From Sneathiella chinensis (GTDB lineage Bacteria; Pseudomonadota; Alphaproteobacteria; Sneathiellales; Sneathiellaceae), in contig NZ_VNWN01000007.1 of NCBI RefSeq assembly GCF_012720115.1, forward strand, positions 372,001 to 436,000: a stretch of 64,000 nucleotides of DNA, given 5' to 3'. Of this stretch, positions 52,610 through 61,410 are shown one piece after another. The position numbers and the translations under genes are program-made. How positions within the stretch are numbered: the first letter of the stretch is position 1; the number at the start of each line of letters is the position of its first letter. The notes beneath the pieces are model-generated. The model ran no database searches. It was given only the letters and a program-made list of their open reading frames with translations, and had not been told where the DNA came from.

Positions 52610-53491
52610 ATGCCCCAAATGGTACGCAAAGCCATATTTCCGGTTGGCGGACTTGGCACGCGGTTTCTGCCCGCGACAAAAGCCATGCCCAAGGAAATGC
52701 TTCCCGTGGTTGACAAGCCCCTTATCCAGTACGCCGTTGATGAAGCCCGCGCCGCTGGTATCGAGGAGTTCATTTTCATCACGGGCCGGGGCAAGGTCAC
52801 CATTGAAGACCATTTCGATCATAATTTCGAACTGGAAAGCGTCCTGCAGGAACGGGGCAAGGACAAACTGGTCAAGATCCTGAAAGATTGCCTGCCGGAA
52901 AACGGCTCGGTCGCCTATATCCGGCAACAGGACCCGTTGGGCCTTGGCCATGCGGTCTGGTGCGCCAAGAAATTTGTCGGCAATGAACCTTTTGCTGTCA
53001 TTCTGGCTGACGACCTGATCCTGAGCGAAACCCCCTGCCTTGAGCAGATGATGAAAATCCGCGATGAACTGGGCGGCGGGAATATTCTGGCGACCATGGA
53101 AGTCCCCCATGAACACACGTCCCGCTACGGCATTGTAAAACCCAGTTCCGACAACGGCAAAACCGTGACCGTGGAACATATGGTTGAAAAACCCGACCCC
53201 AGCGAGGCCCCGTCCAATCTGGCGGTCATCGGACGGTATATTCTGGAACCGTCCATCTTCGGTATTCTGGAAAACCAGACCCGCGGCGCTGGCAACGAAA
53301 TCCAGCTCACCGACGCCATGAGCCAGTTGCTCAAGACCAGTTCCTTCTATGGCCTCCGGTTCGAGGGAACGCGGTTTGATTGCGGGGACAAGGCCGGCTT
53401 TCTGAAAGCCAATATCGCCTTTGCGCTGGAGCGTGAAGACATGCGCCATGAAATGATCCACGCCATCCGGCAGTTTGCCGCCGACCTTTAA
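52610..53491 (+). CDS. galU: UTP--glucose-1-phosphate uridylyltransferase
   Basis: GalU makes UDP-glucose from glucose-1-phosphate and UTP. The 293-residue protein has the nucleotide-binding 'AIFPVGGLGTRFLPATKAMPKEMLPVVDKP', 'FITGRGKVTIEDHFD', 'QDPLGLGHAVWCAK', 'ILADDLI' and 'RFDCGDKAGFLKAN'. It heads a galU-UDP-glucose dehydrogenase-phosphomutase cluster that supplies UDP-glucose and UDP-glucuronate for surface polysaccharide. Confidence 0.97.
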   Translation: MPQMVRKAIFPVGGLGTRFLPATKAMPKEMLPVVDKPLIQYAVDEARAAGIEEFIFITGRGKVTIEDHFDHNFELESVLQERGKDKLVKILKDCLPENGSVAYIRQQDPLGLGHAVWCAKKFVGNEPFAVILADDLILSETPCLEQMMKIRDELGGGNILATMEVPHEHTSRYGIVKPSSDNGKTVTVEHMVEKPDPSEAPSNLAVIGRYILEPSIFGILENQTRGAGNEIQLTDAMSQLLKTSSFYGLRFEGTRFDCGDKAGFLKANIAFALEREDMRHEMIHAIRQFAADL

Positions 53492-53538
53492 GACATCACA
53501 AATTACCCCAGTATCGGAAAGTCAGGAGAGACCTCACC

Positions 53539-54849
53539 ATGCGTATTGCCATGATCGGAACCGGATATGTTGGATTGGTCTCGGGTACCTGCTTTTCAGA
53601 ATTTGGTCACGATGTCATCTGTGTTGACAAGGACCACTCAAAAATTGACGCCCTCCGGCAGGGAGAAATTCCCATCTTTGAACCCGGCCTGAAAACGCTG
53701 GTGCGCAAGAATGTGGACGCCGGGCGCCTGACCTTTGGCACGGACCTTGGTGCGGCTGTCCGCTCGGCCGATGCGGTCTTTATCGGGGTGGGCACCCCCA
53801 GCCGCCGGGGCGATGGTCAGGCCGACCTGACCTTCGTGTTCGAGGCCGCCCGCGAAATTGCCGCCGCGATTGAGGGCTATACGGTGGTGGTCACCAAATC
53901 AACCGTTCCCGTTGGCACCGGCCGACAGGTGCAGGACCTGATTGCCAGCCTGTGTGACCGCGACATGTTTGATGTTGTCTCCAACCCCGAATTCCTGCGC
54001 GAAGGCGCCGCCATCGAGGATTTCATGAGGCCCGACCGGGTGGTTGTCGGCACCTCGTCCGAGAAGGCCCGGCAGGTTATGGAGGCCATTTACCGCCCCC
54101 TGTCGCTGATCCAGACGCCTATTCTGTTTACCTCGCTGGAAAGTTCTGAACTGACCAAATATGCCGGAAACGCCTTTCTGGCCACCAAGATCACCTTCAT
54201 CAACGAAATCGCCAACCTGTGCGAAAAGGTGGGGGCGGACGTTCATGACGTGGCCCGCGGGATCGGTCTTGACGGGCGGATCGGCCCGAAATTCCTGCAT
54301 CCCGGACCGGGCTTTGGCGGCTCCTGTTTTCCCAAGGATACCCGCGCCCTTCTGGAAACCTCGCGCATGGTGGAAACCCCCTTACGGATTGTCGATGCGG
54401 TCATTGACATCAACGAGAACCGCAAACTGGAAATGGCGGAAAAGGTTATCGCGGCCTGCGGCGGCGATGTGGACGGAAAAAAGATTGCCGTGCTTGGCCT
54501 GACCTTCAAACCCAATACGGATGACATGCGCGAAAGCCCCAGTCTGGACATCCTGCCCAAGCTGCAGGCCCACGGCGCCCGCATTCATGCCTATGATCCT
54601 GAAGGCATGAAAGAGGCGGCCCTGCTGCTGACAGACATAAATTTTTGCGATAATGCCTACCAGACACTGGACAATGCGGACGCGCTTGTCATCATTACTG
54701 AGTGGAACGAGTTTCGTGCCCTTGACCTTGACCGGGTCAAACAATCCATGAAAACACCGGTCATGGTCGATCTTCGCAACGTGTACGAACCGGACCTGAT
54801 GGTGGAACGAGGATTTTCCTATACCTGTATCGGACGGCCGGTACGCTAA
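53539..54849 (+). CDS. UDP-glucose 6-dehydrogenase
   Basis: A 436-residue NAD-dependent enzyme that oxidises UDP-glucose twice to UDP-glucuronate. 'MIGTGYVGLVSGTCFSEFGHDV' is the NAD fold, 'TKSTVPVGTG' and 'NPEFLREGAAIEDFMRPDRVVVG' follow, the lysine is in 'ELTKYAGNAFLATKI', and the catalytic Cys is in 'GPGFGGSCFPKDT'. CAGGAGAG precedes the ATG. It is 47 bases after galU and 27 before the phosphomutase, so the three form an operon. Confidence 0.97.
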   Translation: MRIAMIGTGYVGLVSGTCFSEFGHDVICVDKDHSKIDALRQGEIPIFEPGLKTLVRKNVDAGRLTFGTDLGAAVRSADAVFIGVGTPSRRGDGQADLTFVFEAAREIAAAIEGYTVVVTKSTVPVGTGRQVQDLIASLCDRDMFDVVSNPEFLREGAAIEDFMRPDRVVVGTSSEKARQVMEAIYRPLSLIQTPILFTSLESSELTKYAGNAFLATKITFINEIANLCEKVGADVHDVARGIGLDGRIGPKFLHPGPGFGGSCFPKDTRALLETSRMVETPLRIVDAVIDINENRKLEMAEKVIAACGGDVDGKKIAVLGLTFKPNTDDMRESPSLDILPKLQAHGARIHAYDPEGMKEAALLLTDINFCDNAYQTLDNADALVIITEWNEFRALDLDRVKQSMKTPVMVDLRNVYEPDLMVERGFSYTCIGRPVR

Positions 54850-54876
54850 ACGCACAAAAACATCAAGGGGACTGCC

Positions 54877-56262
54877 ATGCCCGTGGAAAAGCACCATTTT
54901 CACCCGACCATCCTGCGTGAATACGATATTCGCGGCATTGTGGGCGAAACGCTCTTTCCCGCCGATGCAGAGGCCATTGGCCGCGCCTTTGGCAGCCAAA
55001 TGATCGAGAACGGGGACCAGAGGGTCGCCGTCGGATATGATGGCCGCGCCAGTTCCCCGGAACTGGAACAGGCCCTTGTGCGCGGCCTGCGCGCCTCAGG
55101 CGTGGATGTGATCCGCATTGGCATGGGACCGACCCCCATGCTCTATTTCGCCACATACGAGCTTGAAACCCGCAACGGCATCATGATCACCGGGTCCCAT
55201 AACCCGCCATCCCATAACGGGTTCAAGATGGTCCAGATGGGCAAACCGTTCTTTGGGGCCCATATTCAGGCCTTGGGACAACGGGCCGCCAGCGGACAGT
55301 TCACGGACGGTGAAGGGGCCGTTTCCGACGATCCGGTTATGGACCGCTATGTGGCCCGGATGCTTCAGGATTTCCAGAACCCCAGCGACCTGTCCATTGT
55401 CTGGGATTGTGGCAATGGTGTCACCGGCGAGGCCGTCCGCAAGACCGTCTCGAAACTGCCGGGCCGTCATGTGCTGCTGTATGATGAGATCGACAGCAGC
55501 TTTCCCAATCACCACCCTGACCCCACCGTCGAGGAAAACCTGCAGGACCTGATCCGCACCGTGAAGGGCATCGGCGCCGATCTTGGCATTGCCTTTGATG
55601 GGGATGGCGATCGCATTGGTGTTGTAGACAGCCGGGGCAATATCATCTGGGGTGACCAGCTTCTGGGCATCCTGTCCCGCGAAGTGCTGGCCGCCAACCC
55701 GAACGCGCCGATTATTGCCGATGTGAAGGCCAGCAAGGTTCTGTTTGACGAAATCGCCAATCTGGGCGGCGCCCCTGTCATGTGGAAAACCGGCCATTCC
55801 CTGATCAAGACCCGGATGGCGGAACTGCAAGCCCCCCTCGCCGGCGAGATGAGCGGCCATATTTTCTACAACGATACCTATTACGGCTATGATGACGCCC
55901 TTTATGTGGGGCTCCGGTTGCTCAATTTCCTGGGCTCACAGGACAAGACCATTGACGATCTTCTGGATGCCCTGCCCCGCATGATCAACACGCCCGAAAT
56001 GCGGTTCCCCTGCCCGGACGAGGAAAAATTCGACGCCGTGGACCGGATTACCGCGATCCTGAAAGACGCAGGCGCGGATTTTTCCGATATTGACGGGGTT
56101 CGGGTTACCAGCGGCGGTGGCTGGTGGCTGCTGCGCGCCTCGAACACACAGGCCGTTCTGGTTGCCCGCTGCGAAGCCCGGCATGACGAGGAACTGGAAA
56201 GCGTCAAGGCGGACATGCTGGACTATCTTTCCCGTGCCAACATCGACTGTCCGGCCCTGTAA
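54877..56262 (+). CDS. Phosphomannomutase/phosphoglucomutase
   Basis: A 461-residue hexose phosphomutase of the alpha-D-phosphohexomutase family (AlgC/ManB type). The active serine loop is 'ITGSHNPPSHNGFKM', the metal loop is 'IAFDGDGDRIGVVD', the sugar loop includes 'GEMSGHIFYND', and the phosphate-binding domain carries 'RVTSGGGWWLLRASNTQ'. It probably provides glucose-1-phosphate or mannose-1-phosphate to the upstream enzymes. The bifunctional label is by family. AAGGGG precedes the ATG, and a terminator follows the stop. Confidence 0.95.
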   Translation: MPVEKHHFHPTILREYDIRGIVGETLFPADAEAIGRAFGSQMIENGDQRVAVGYDGRASSPELEQALVRGLRASGVDVIRIGMGPTPMLYFATYELETRNGIMITGSHNPPSHNGFKMVQMGKPFFGAHIQALGQRAASGQFTDGEGAVSDDPVMDRYVARMLQDFQNPSDLSIVWDCGNGVTGEAVRKTVSKLPGRHVLLYDEIDSSFPNHHPDPTVEENLQDLIRTVKGIGADLGIAFDGDGDRIGVVDSRGNIIWGDQLLGILSREVLAANPNAPIIADVKASKVLFDEIANLGGAPVMWKTGHSLIKTRMAELQAPLAGEMSGHIFYNDTYYGYDDALYVGLRLLNFLGSQDKTIDDLLDALPRMINTPEMRFPCPDEEKFDAVDRITAILKDAGADFSDIDGVRVTSGGGWWLLRASNTQAVLVARCEARHDEELESVKADMLDYLSRANIDCPAL

Positions 56263-56288
56263 TCGCCTGAGCGGGCGGAAATCGTCAC

Positions 56289-56329
56289 AAAAAAGCCGCC
56301 TCAAACCTTGTGATTGAGACGGCTTTTTT
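56289..56329. terminator. Terminator between the phosphomutase gene and the small exported protein gene
   Basis: AAAAAAGCCG-C-CTCAA pairs with TTGAG-A-CGGCTTTTTT, with one mismatch and T-runs on both strands, between converging genes. Confidence 0.9.
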
Positions 56330-56349
56330 GATTATAAATCAGCCTCTTA

Positions 56350-56715
56350 TCAGCTAATTTTCTCTTTTTTCTTCACCGGGATTCCCATCCATGCCTGCCC
56401 GGAGGCCATGACGCAGGTCGCGCCATTGGGCTGGGTCAGGACAATGGTCCAGGTTACCCCGTCTTCACTGGTAAAAACCTCCAGAACACTGCCATTGGCG
56501 GCAAGACCCGCCGCGACAGGAACCTCTGAAAACTTCAACCCGAGATGTTTGACAAGCGCCCCCCGCTCAAAACAGGCGTTCTGAGCAAATGCGTCTGTCA
56601 CTTGAAATGAAACCATCGCAGCGGCCAGAACCAATACGGAAAGTCCACAAGAAATGACAGAGCGCATGCGCAGTACAGAAAATGACTGTCTGATACGTTT
56701 GATCAAGCTGGACAT
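56350..56715 (-). CDS. Small exported protein with a Cys pair
   Basis: A 121-residue protein with a signal peptide or anchor (about 15-46, ending 'DAFAQ'), so secreted or periplasmic. The mature part 'CFERGALVKHLGLKFSEVPVAAGL', 'NGSVLEVFTSEDGVTWTIVLTQPNGATCVMASGQAW' has two Cys that may form a disulfide. This matches a small uncharacterised alphaproteobacterial family I recall by pattern (EVF...GTWTI...GxxC). AGGAGGAG lies 4 bases before ATG 56715, the best Shine-Dalgarno around; an upstream in-frame extension is rejected. Confidence 0.82.
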   Translation of the reverse strand: MSSLIKRIRQSFSVLRMRSVISCGLSVLVLAAAMVSFQVTDAFAQNACFERGALVKHLGLKFSEVPVAAGLAANGSVLEVFTSEDGVTWTIVLTQPNGATCVMASGQAWMGIPVKKKEKIS

Positions 56716-56883
56716 ACGCTCCTCCTGACGAATGGCGACAATTAGGAAGCAGAACCATACGGTTACTCTTCCCCTATACATATATATAATATTTAATGAG
56801 AAATTGTTAATATATGATATACAGGTTAATTTTTGTGACCCCTATCACCCGTCCCGGCGTGTTTCCTACCCCATAACCCCCCA

Positions 56884-56915
56884 TAAAAAAACAGCGGCCC
56901 GAAGCAGGCCGCTGT
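56884..56915 (-). terminator. Terminator of mipZ
   Basis: ACAGCGGCC (56891-56899) pairs with GGCCGCTGT (56907-56915). On the minus strand the stem is followed by a run of seven T bases, 36 bases after the mipZ stop. Confidence 0.88.
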
Positions 56916-56951
56916 GAAAAACTGGAAATCGGGAAATCTGCCGCTCGGCGA

Positions 56952-57836
56952 TCAGATTCTTTCAAGCCGCTCTTCCACGCCGGGCAGGTTCAGGGCGCGG
57001 ATCAGGTGGCGGACCTCCTGACGGGCGGCCACATGGCTCATGGACATTTTGACCCCGACGCCTTTCTTCTGCAAATCCAGCATGGTCAGGCCTTTCAGGA
57101 ACAATTCCCGGAAAATCACCCGTTCACCAAAACCGGGGGCAGCCCGAAAGGAAATGCGGGATGCCAGCTTTTCCAAAATGGTCTCGATATTCCGCTTGTT
57201 GCGGGCATCGGTATGGGACAACCGGTTCCGCATGACAATCCAGTCGATCTGGTGCTTGTCGATCAGTGCCCGTCGCTTGCGCTGCTCCCAGACCATTTCG
57301 CTGTACCAGCTCGGTTTTTCCACATCGAGGGTCTTCTCGTTCACGGTTGCCAGAAGGTCCAGATCGATAAAGCTGTCATTCATGGGGGTCAGCAGCGTGT
57401 CGGCAAAGGAATGCCCCAGCTTGGCAATGAAACTGTCCGCGCCGGGACAATCCACCACCACGAAATCATTCTTGTAAACCAGTTCCTGCAAGGCCCCGAC
57501 AAAACGGGTCCGTTCGTCACTCTGGGCTTCGTCCATGTTTTTCTTGTCGCTGGGCTCGATCACCCGCAAGTCCGGCATGGGCAGGTCCAGACGGCGCTGC
57601 GTCACGAAGGCCTGACGGTTTTCGATATACCGGCCCATTGTCTTCTGCTTGCCGTCCAGATCGATGGCCCCAACCTTGTATCCCATGGTCAGCAGGGAGA
57701 CCACCACATGCATGGCGGTTGTGGATTTTCCGGATCCCCCCTTGGCGTTCCCAATAACGATAATATGCGCTCTGGTGGCCGGGTCAGTTGTGGCTGGCTT
57801 GGTCTCTTCTACAGTTACAGTCACGTCGAACTCCAC
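56952..57836 (-). CDS. mipZ: Division-plane positioning ATPase MipZ
   Basis: A 294-residue ParA/MinD-like ATPase. MipZ forms a gradient from the ParB-bound origin and blocks FtsZ near the poles. The deviant Walker A is 'GNAKGGSGKSTTAMHV' (residues 29-44), with 'AIDLDGKQKTMGRYIENR' and 'DFVVVDCPGAD' as switch and Walker B. 'ADTLLTPMNDSFIDLD' and 'RNRLSHTDARNKRNIE' are typical MipZ blocks. The start is one of two in-frame GTG codons: 57836, or 57824 with GGAG 6 bases upstream. Confidence 0.95.
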   Translation of the reverse strand: MEFDVTVTVEETKPATTDPATRAHIIVIGNAKGGSGKSTTAMHVVVSLLTMGYKVGAIDLDGKQKTMGRYIENRQAFVTQRRLDLPMPDLRVIEPSDKKNMDEAQSDERTRFVGALQELVYKNDFVVVDCPGADSFIAKLGHSFADTLLTPMNDSFIDLDLLATVNEKTLDVEKPSWYSEMVWEQRKRRALIDKHQIDWIVMRNRLSHTDARNKRNIETILEKLASRISFRAAPGFGERVIFRELFLKGLTMLDLQKKGVGVKMSMSHVAARQEVRHLIRALNLPGVEERLERI

Positions 57837-58084
57837 TCATGGACGGGAACGCAATCCAATTGCTCCGGAGACATTCCGGCTCCCGGCATCAGAATTAAAC
57901 CAGCCACCGTCTCATGACAAGTATCAAGATATCGTGGCTGCTGCCTTGCAGGGGGCCTATGGCGCAATTGCTACAGCCGCCAAATTATCGCTTTCCTCAG
58001 GTTGTGCCTTCCTCGCCCCCACTTTCATGATACCCTGCGGCAAAAGAATATCGTAACGACACAGCAACAACACTGACACCAGAC

Positions 58085-59188
58085 ATGCAATACGACATCG
58101 AGACAATCGTCATCGGCGCCGGCGTTATCGGCCTTGCCATCGCCCGCGAACTGTCCCGGCGGGGACAAGAGGTCCTGATCCTTGAGGAAGCCCCCCATTT
58201 CGGCGAAGGGACCTCGTCGCGCAACAGTGAGGTTATTCACGCCGGAATCTATTACCCGAAAGACAGTCTGAAGGCCCGTTTCTGTGTGGACGGCAAGAAA
58301 CGCCTGTACCGGTATTGCGAGGATCACGCCATCCCGCACCAGAGAACCGGCAAACTGATCGTTGCCACCACCCCGGAAGAAACCGGCATTCTGGCCGCCA
58401 TTCAGGAAAAGGCCCGCAATAACGGAGTGGATGATATTCGCCGCCTGAGCCGGGCCGAGGCAGAGGCACTGGAGCCCGCGGTTCGCTGCGAAGGGGCGCT
58501 GCTGTCCCCGTCCACCGGCATCATCGACACCCATCAATATATGCTGTCCCTTGTTGGGGAGATCGAATCCCACGGCGGGGCCATTGCCTATCTGTCCCCG
58601 TTCGAGAAAGCGGATATCCTGCCCGGCGGCTTTCAGGTCGAGGCGGGCGGCATGACATTGACAGCCCGAAAGCTGATCAACTCCGCCGGGTTGCAGGCGC
58701 AAGGGGTGGCCGAAAATATCCGGGGGTTGGACGCCGCCCATATCCCGACCCGCCACCTGACCAAGGGCAGCTATTTCACCATGCACGCCCCCTCCCCCTT
58801 CCGGCACCTGATCTATCCGGTGCCCAACACGGCCAGCCTTGGCATTCATGTGACCCTGGACCTTGCCGGGCAAATCCGCTTTGGCCCCGATCAGCAATGG
58901 GTGGATGATCTGCAATATGACGTGGACCCGGCGCGGGCCGACGATTTTTATGATGCCATTCGGAAATATTACCCGGACCTGAAAGACGGCTCTCTGATCC
59001 CTGCCTATTCCGGTATCCGGCCAAAAATTCAGGGACCGAACGACCCCGCCATGGACTTTGCCATTTACGGCATGGACCAGCATGGCGTTCCCGGCCTGAT
59101 CAACCTGTTTGGCATGGAAAGCCCGGGCCTGACCTCCAGCCTCGCCATTGCCGATCATGTTGCCGATCTGCTGGAAAGGCGCCCCTGA
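58085..59188 (+). CDS. NAD(P)/FAD-dependent oxidoreductase, L-2-hydroxyglutarate oxidase-like
   Basis: A 367-residue DAO-family flavoenzyme. 'TIVIGAGVIGLAIARELSRRGQEVLILEE' is the FAD fold, 'GEGTSSRNSEVIHAGIYYPKDSLKARFCVDGKKRL' (two blocks) is the LhgO signature, and 'YSGIRPKIQGP' plus 'LFGMESPGLTSSLAIADHV' close the fold. LhgO-type enzymes oxidise L-2-hydroxyglutarate to 2-oxoglutarate and pass electrons to the membrane quinone pool. The substrate is inferred. The 248 bases between it and mipZ hold no gene I can support. Confidence 0.92.
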   Translation: MQYDIETIVIGAGVIGLAIARELSRRGQEVLILEEAPHFGEGTSSRNSEVIHAGIYYPKDSLKARFCVDGKKRLYRYCEDHAIPHQRTGKLIVATTPEETGILAAIQEKARNNGVDDIRRLSRAEAEALEPAVRCEGALLSPSTGIIDTHQYMLSLVGEIESHGGAIAYLSPFEKADILPGGFQVEAGGMTLTARKLINSAGLQAQGVAENIRGLDAAHIPTRHLTKGSYFTMHAPSPFRHLIYPVPNTASLGIHVTLDLAGQIRFGPDQQWVDDLQYDVDPARADDFYDAIRKYYPDLKDGSLIPAYSGIRPKIQGPNDPAMDFAIYGMDQHGVPGLINLFGMESPGLTSSLAIADHVADLLERRP

Positions 59189-59292
59189 ATCATGGCCTGA
59201 GCATTTCGGCGGGGCGTGTGCCCCGGGAAAAGGGCCGATAAAAAATTTCCCGTTCCCGCCGAAACAGGTAACAAACCCACCCGCCGCCGGAC

Positions 59293-59326
59293 AAATACGC
59301 AAACTTGCTGCGTATTTCACGCAAAC
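59293..59326. promoter_or_regulatory. Inverted and direct repeats upstream of the amino-acid dehydrogenase
   Basis: AAATACGCA (59293-59301) and TGCGTATTT (59309-59317) form a perfect 9-bp inverted repeat with a 7-base spacer. ACGCAAAC recurs at 59297-59304 and 59319-59326, 22 bases apart (two helical turns). Such in-phase repeats suggest a regulator binding as a multimer about 90 bases before the ATG. Confidence 0.5.
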
Positions 59327-59412
59327 GGGCGAAAAGCGTTGATTTTTCTGCCCATCGCGAAACCCTCATACATATGGGCTTTGCCAAAAAAATCAGTCTA
59401 GCGAGGAAACCA

Positions 59413-60492
59413 ATGTCAGTGTTTGCATCCAAGGATTTTGATGATCATGAATCCGTCCTGTTCTTTCATGACAGAAACACCGGCCTGAAAGCCATCATCG
59501 CCGTACACGATACGACCCTTGGCCCGGCTTTGGGCGGAACGCGAATGTGGGCCTACCGAAATGATGAAGAAGCACTGGAGGATGTGCTGCGTCTTTCGCG
59601 GGGCATGACCTATAAATCGTCGCTGGCGGGCCTGAACCTTGGCGGCGGAAAGTCGGTCATCATCGGCAATGCCCGGACGGACAAGTCAGAAGCCCTGTTC
59701 GAGGCCTTTGGCCGGGCCGTTGATACCCTTGGCGGGAAATACATCGCCGCCGAGGATGTGGGAACCAGCGTCGCCGATCTGGAAGCCGCAAGACACACCA
59801 CCCCCCATATCGCCGGGATCAGCGAAGGCAAGGTGGGCGATCCCTCCCCCGCAACCGCATGGGGGGTCTTCAACGGCCTTTTGGCAGCCGCGGAATTCCG
59901 CCTGAAGCGTCCGGACCTGAAGGGTGTGCGGGTGGCCGTACAGGGGCTGGGCCATGTGGGATATGGCCTGTGCGAATATCTGGCCGAGGCCGGCGCGGAA
60001 CTGGTGGTATCGGATATCTATGACAAGCTGGTCAACAAGGCCGTCCAGAATTTGGGTGCCGTTGCCGTTGCCCCGGAAACCATCACCTCACAGGACGTGG
60101 ATATCTTTGCGCCCTGCGCTCTTGGGGCCATCCTGAATGACAAGACCATCCCGGACATGAAAGCCACAATCGTTGCCGGTTCCGCCAACAACCAGTTGGC
60201 CGAACCACGGCATGGAATTGACCTGATGAACCGGAATATCCTCTATGCCCCGGATTATGCCATCAATGCCGGGGGCATCATTATCATCAGTCACGAAGGC
60301 CCCGGCTTCAACCGGCAGAAAGCCATGCAGGAAGTGGCCGGCATTCACCAAACCGCCCTCCGCATTTTTGAAAGAGCGGCACGAGACAACAAACCCACCG
60401 GGGAAATCGCCGATACCCTGGCGTGGGAACGCATTGAGGCCGCACGGGCCAGAAAACATGAAAACACCAAAATAAGAAAAATAACCGGTTAA
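59413..60492 (+). CDS. Leucine/valine/phenylalanine-type amino-acid dehydrogenase
   Basis: A 359-residue member of the Glu/Leu/Phe/Val dehydrogenase family, oxidatively deaminating a branched-chain or aromatic amino acid with NAD. 'GPALGGTRMWAYRNDEEALEDVLRLSRGMTYKSSLAGLNLGGGKSVI' (read as two blocks) contains the catalytic Lys residues, 'AAEDVGTSVADLE' the family motif, and 'VAVQGLGHVGYGLCEYLAEAGAELVVSD' the NAD fold. ATG 59413 has GAGGAAACC just upstream. It is preceded by repeated operator-like sequences, pointing to regulation, possibly by an amino-acid-responsive factor. Confidence 0.94.
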   Translation: MSVFASKDFDDHESVLFFHDRNTGLKAIIAVHDTTLGPALGGTRMWAYRNDEEALEDVLRLSRGMTYKSSLAGLNLGGGKSVIIGNARTDKSEALFEAFGRAVDTLGGKYIAAEDVGTSVADLEAARHTTPHIAGISEGKVGDPSPATAWGVFNGLLAAAEFRLKRPDLKGVRVAVQGLGHVGYGLCEYLAEAGAELVVSDIYDKLVNKAVQNLGAVAVAPETITSQDVDIFAPCALGAILNDKTIPDMKATIVAGSANNQLAEPRHGIDLMNRNILYAPDYAINAGGIIIISHEGPGFNRQKAMQEVAGIHQTALRIFERAARDNKPTGEIADTLAWERIEAARARKHENTKIRKITG

Positions 60493-60513
60493 AACAAATT
60501 TTGATGAATATCG

Positions 60514-61410
60514 TCAGTCCGACCAGCGGTTATGAACCCAGAACCAGTGGTCGGGCTTTTCCCGTATCCAATCCTCGTACATCTCGTTGATCCGGGTCAG
60601 GGTCTCGATCACATCCTGTTGCCGGTCCCCCGTATCGGGAAGGTCCAGCGGGGCGGATACGGTCACCCTGAAACGCCCTTCCGGCAGGCGTTCCGCCTTC
60701 ACCGGATAAATGGGCAGGGAATACCGGCAGGCCAGTTCCCCAATCGCCGGGGCGGTCATCACATCCCGACCAAAGAACGGGATGGGCAGCCCCTGATTGA
60801 GCTTCTGGTCGTTCAGAAGGGCAATGGCGCCTTTTTTCTGGACCGCCCGCATGATGGCAAGAGCGCCGGTTTTTCCCTTGGGCACGAACGTGCTGTAGGG
60901 ATCATGACGCTGATCCTGAAAAAACCGGTCCACCAGCGGGTTGTTGGCCGCCCGGTAAACAATGGTGATCGGTACCTGGCAATGCTTGCCGACGCTGGGG
61001 CACATTTCCCACGGCCCAAAATGGGCCGAGACAAAAAAAGCGGCCTTGCCGGAGCGGGCATATTCATCCAGATAATTCGCCCCCACCAGCTCCACATCCG
61101 GGGACGCAAAATCCAGTTGCCCGATAAAGGGAAGTTCACCGATATTCCGGCCCAGATTGTCCCACATGCGGTCCAGCAGGACCGCCCGCTCTGCGGCATC
61201 AATTTCGGGCAGGGCCCGTGCCATGTTGCGTTCCGCCGTTTTATGGGCTGACAGTCTGGGGCCGACCTTGCGGGCCAGCCATCCGCCCAGCGCCGACGAA
61301 CGCCGACGCCCCAGCGCCCTGAACAACCAGAATGCAAACCGGACCAAAAGCCATTCAAGACGGTACCGCAGCGACACCTCTTCTTCGGCGGGACGTTCAG
61401 GCATCTTCAT
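60514..61410 (-). CDS. Lipid A biosynthesis lauroyl/myristoyl acyltransferase (LpxL family)
   Basis: A 298-residue acyltransferase adding a secondary acyl chain to lipid A on the inner face of the cytoplasmic membrane. A hydrophobic N-terminal stretch (about 20-32) is followed by the HX4E motif 'VSAHFGPWEMCPS' (His130, Glu135), 'VYRAANNPLVDRFFQDQR', 'IALLNDQKLNQGLPIPFFG' and 'YPVKAERLPEGRFRV'. ATG 61410 has GGGAG just upstream and overlaps lpxK by 14 bases; ATG 61404 is an alternative. It is last in the lipid A cluster. Confidence 0.92.
   Translation of the reverse strand: MKMPERPAEEEVSLRYRLEWLLVRFAFWLFRALGRRRSSALGGWLARKVGPRLSAHKTAERNMARALPEIDAAERAVLLDRMWDNLGRNIGELPFIGQLDFASPDVELVGANYLDEYARSGKAAFFVSAHFGPWEMCPSVGKHCQVPITIVYRAANNPLVDRFFQDQRHDPYSTFVPKGKTGALAIMRAVQKKGAIALLNDQKLNQGLPIPFFGRDVMTAPAIGELACRYSLPIYPVKAERLPEGRFRVTVSAPLDLPDTGDRQQDVIETLTRINEMYEDWIREKPDHWFWVHNRWSD

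Noticed and set aside
57006-57917. Plus-strand open frame of about 300 codons opposite mipZ.
   Set aside because: Antisense shadow of mipZ, which carries clear Walker and switch motifs.
57837-58084. Possible short gene between mipZ and the LhgO-like gene.
   Set aside because: A plus-strand frame ending at 58056 runs antisense into mipZ and has no start or motif of its own.
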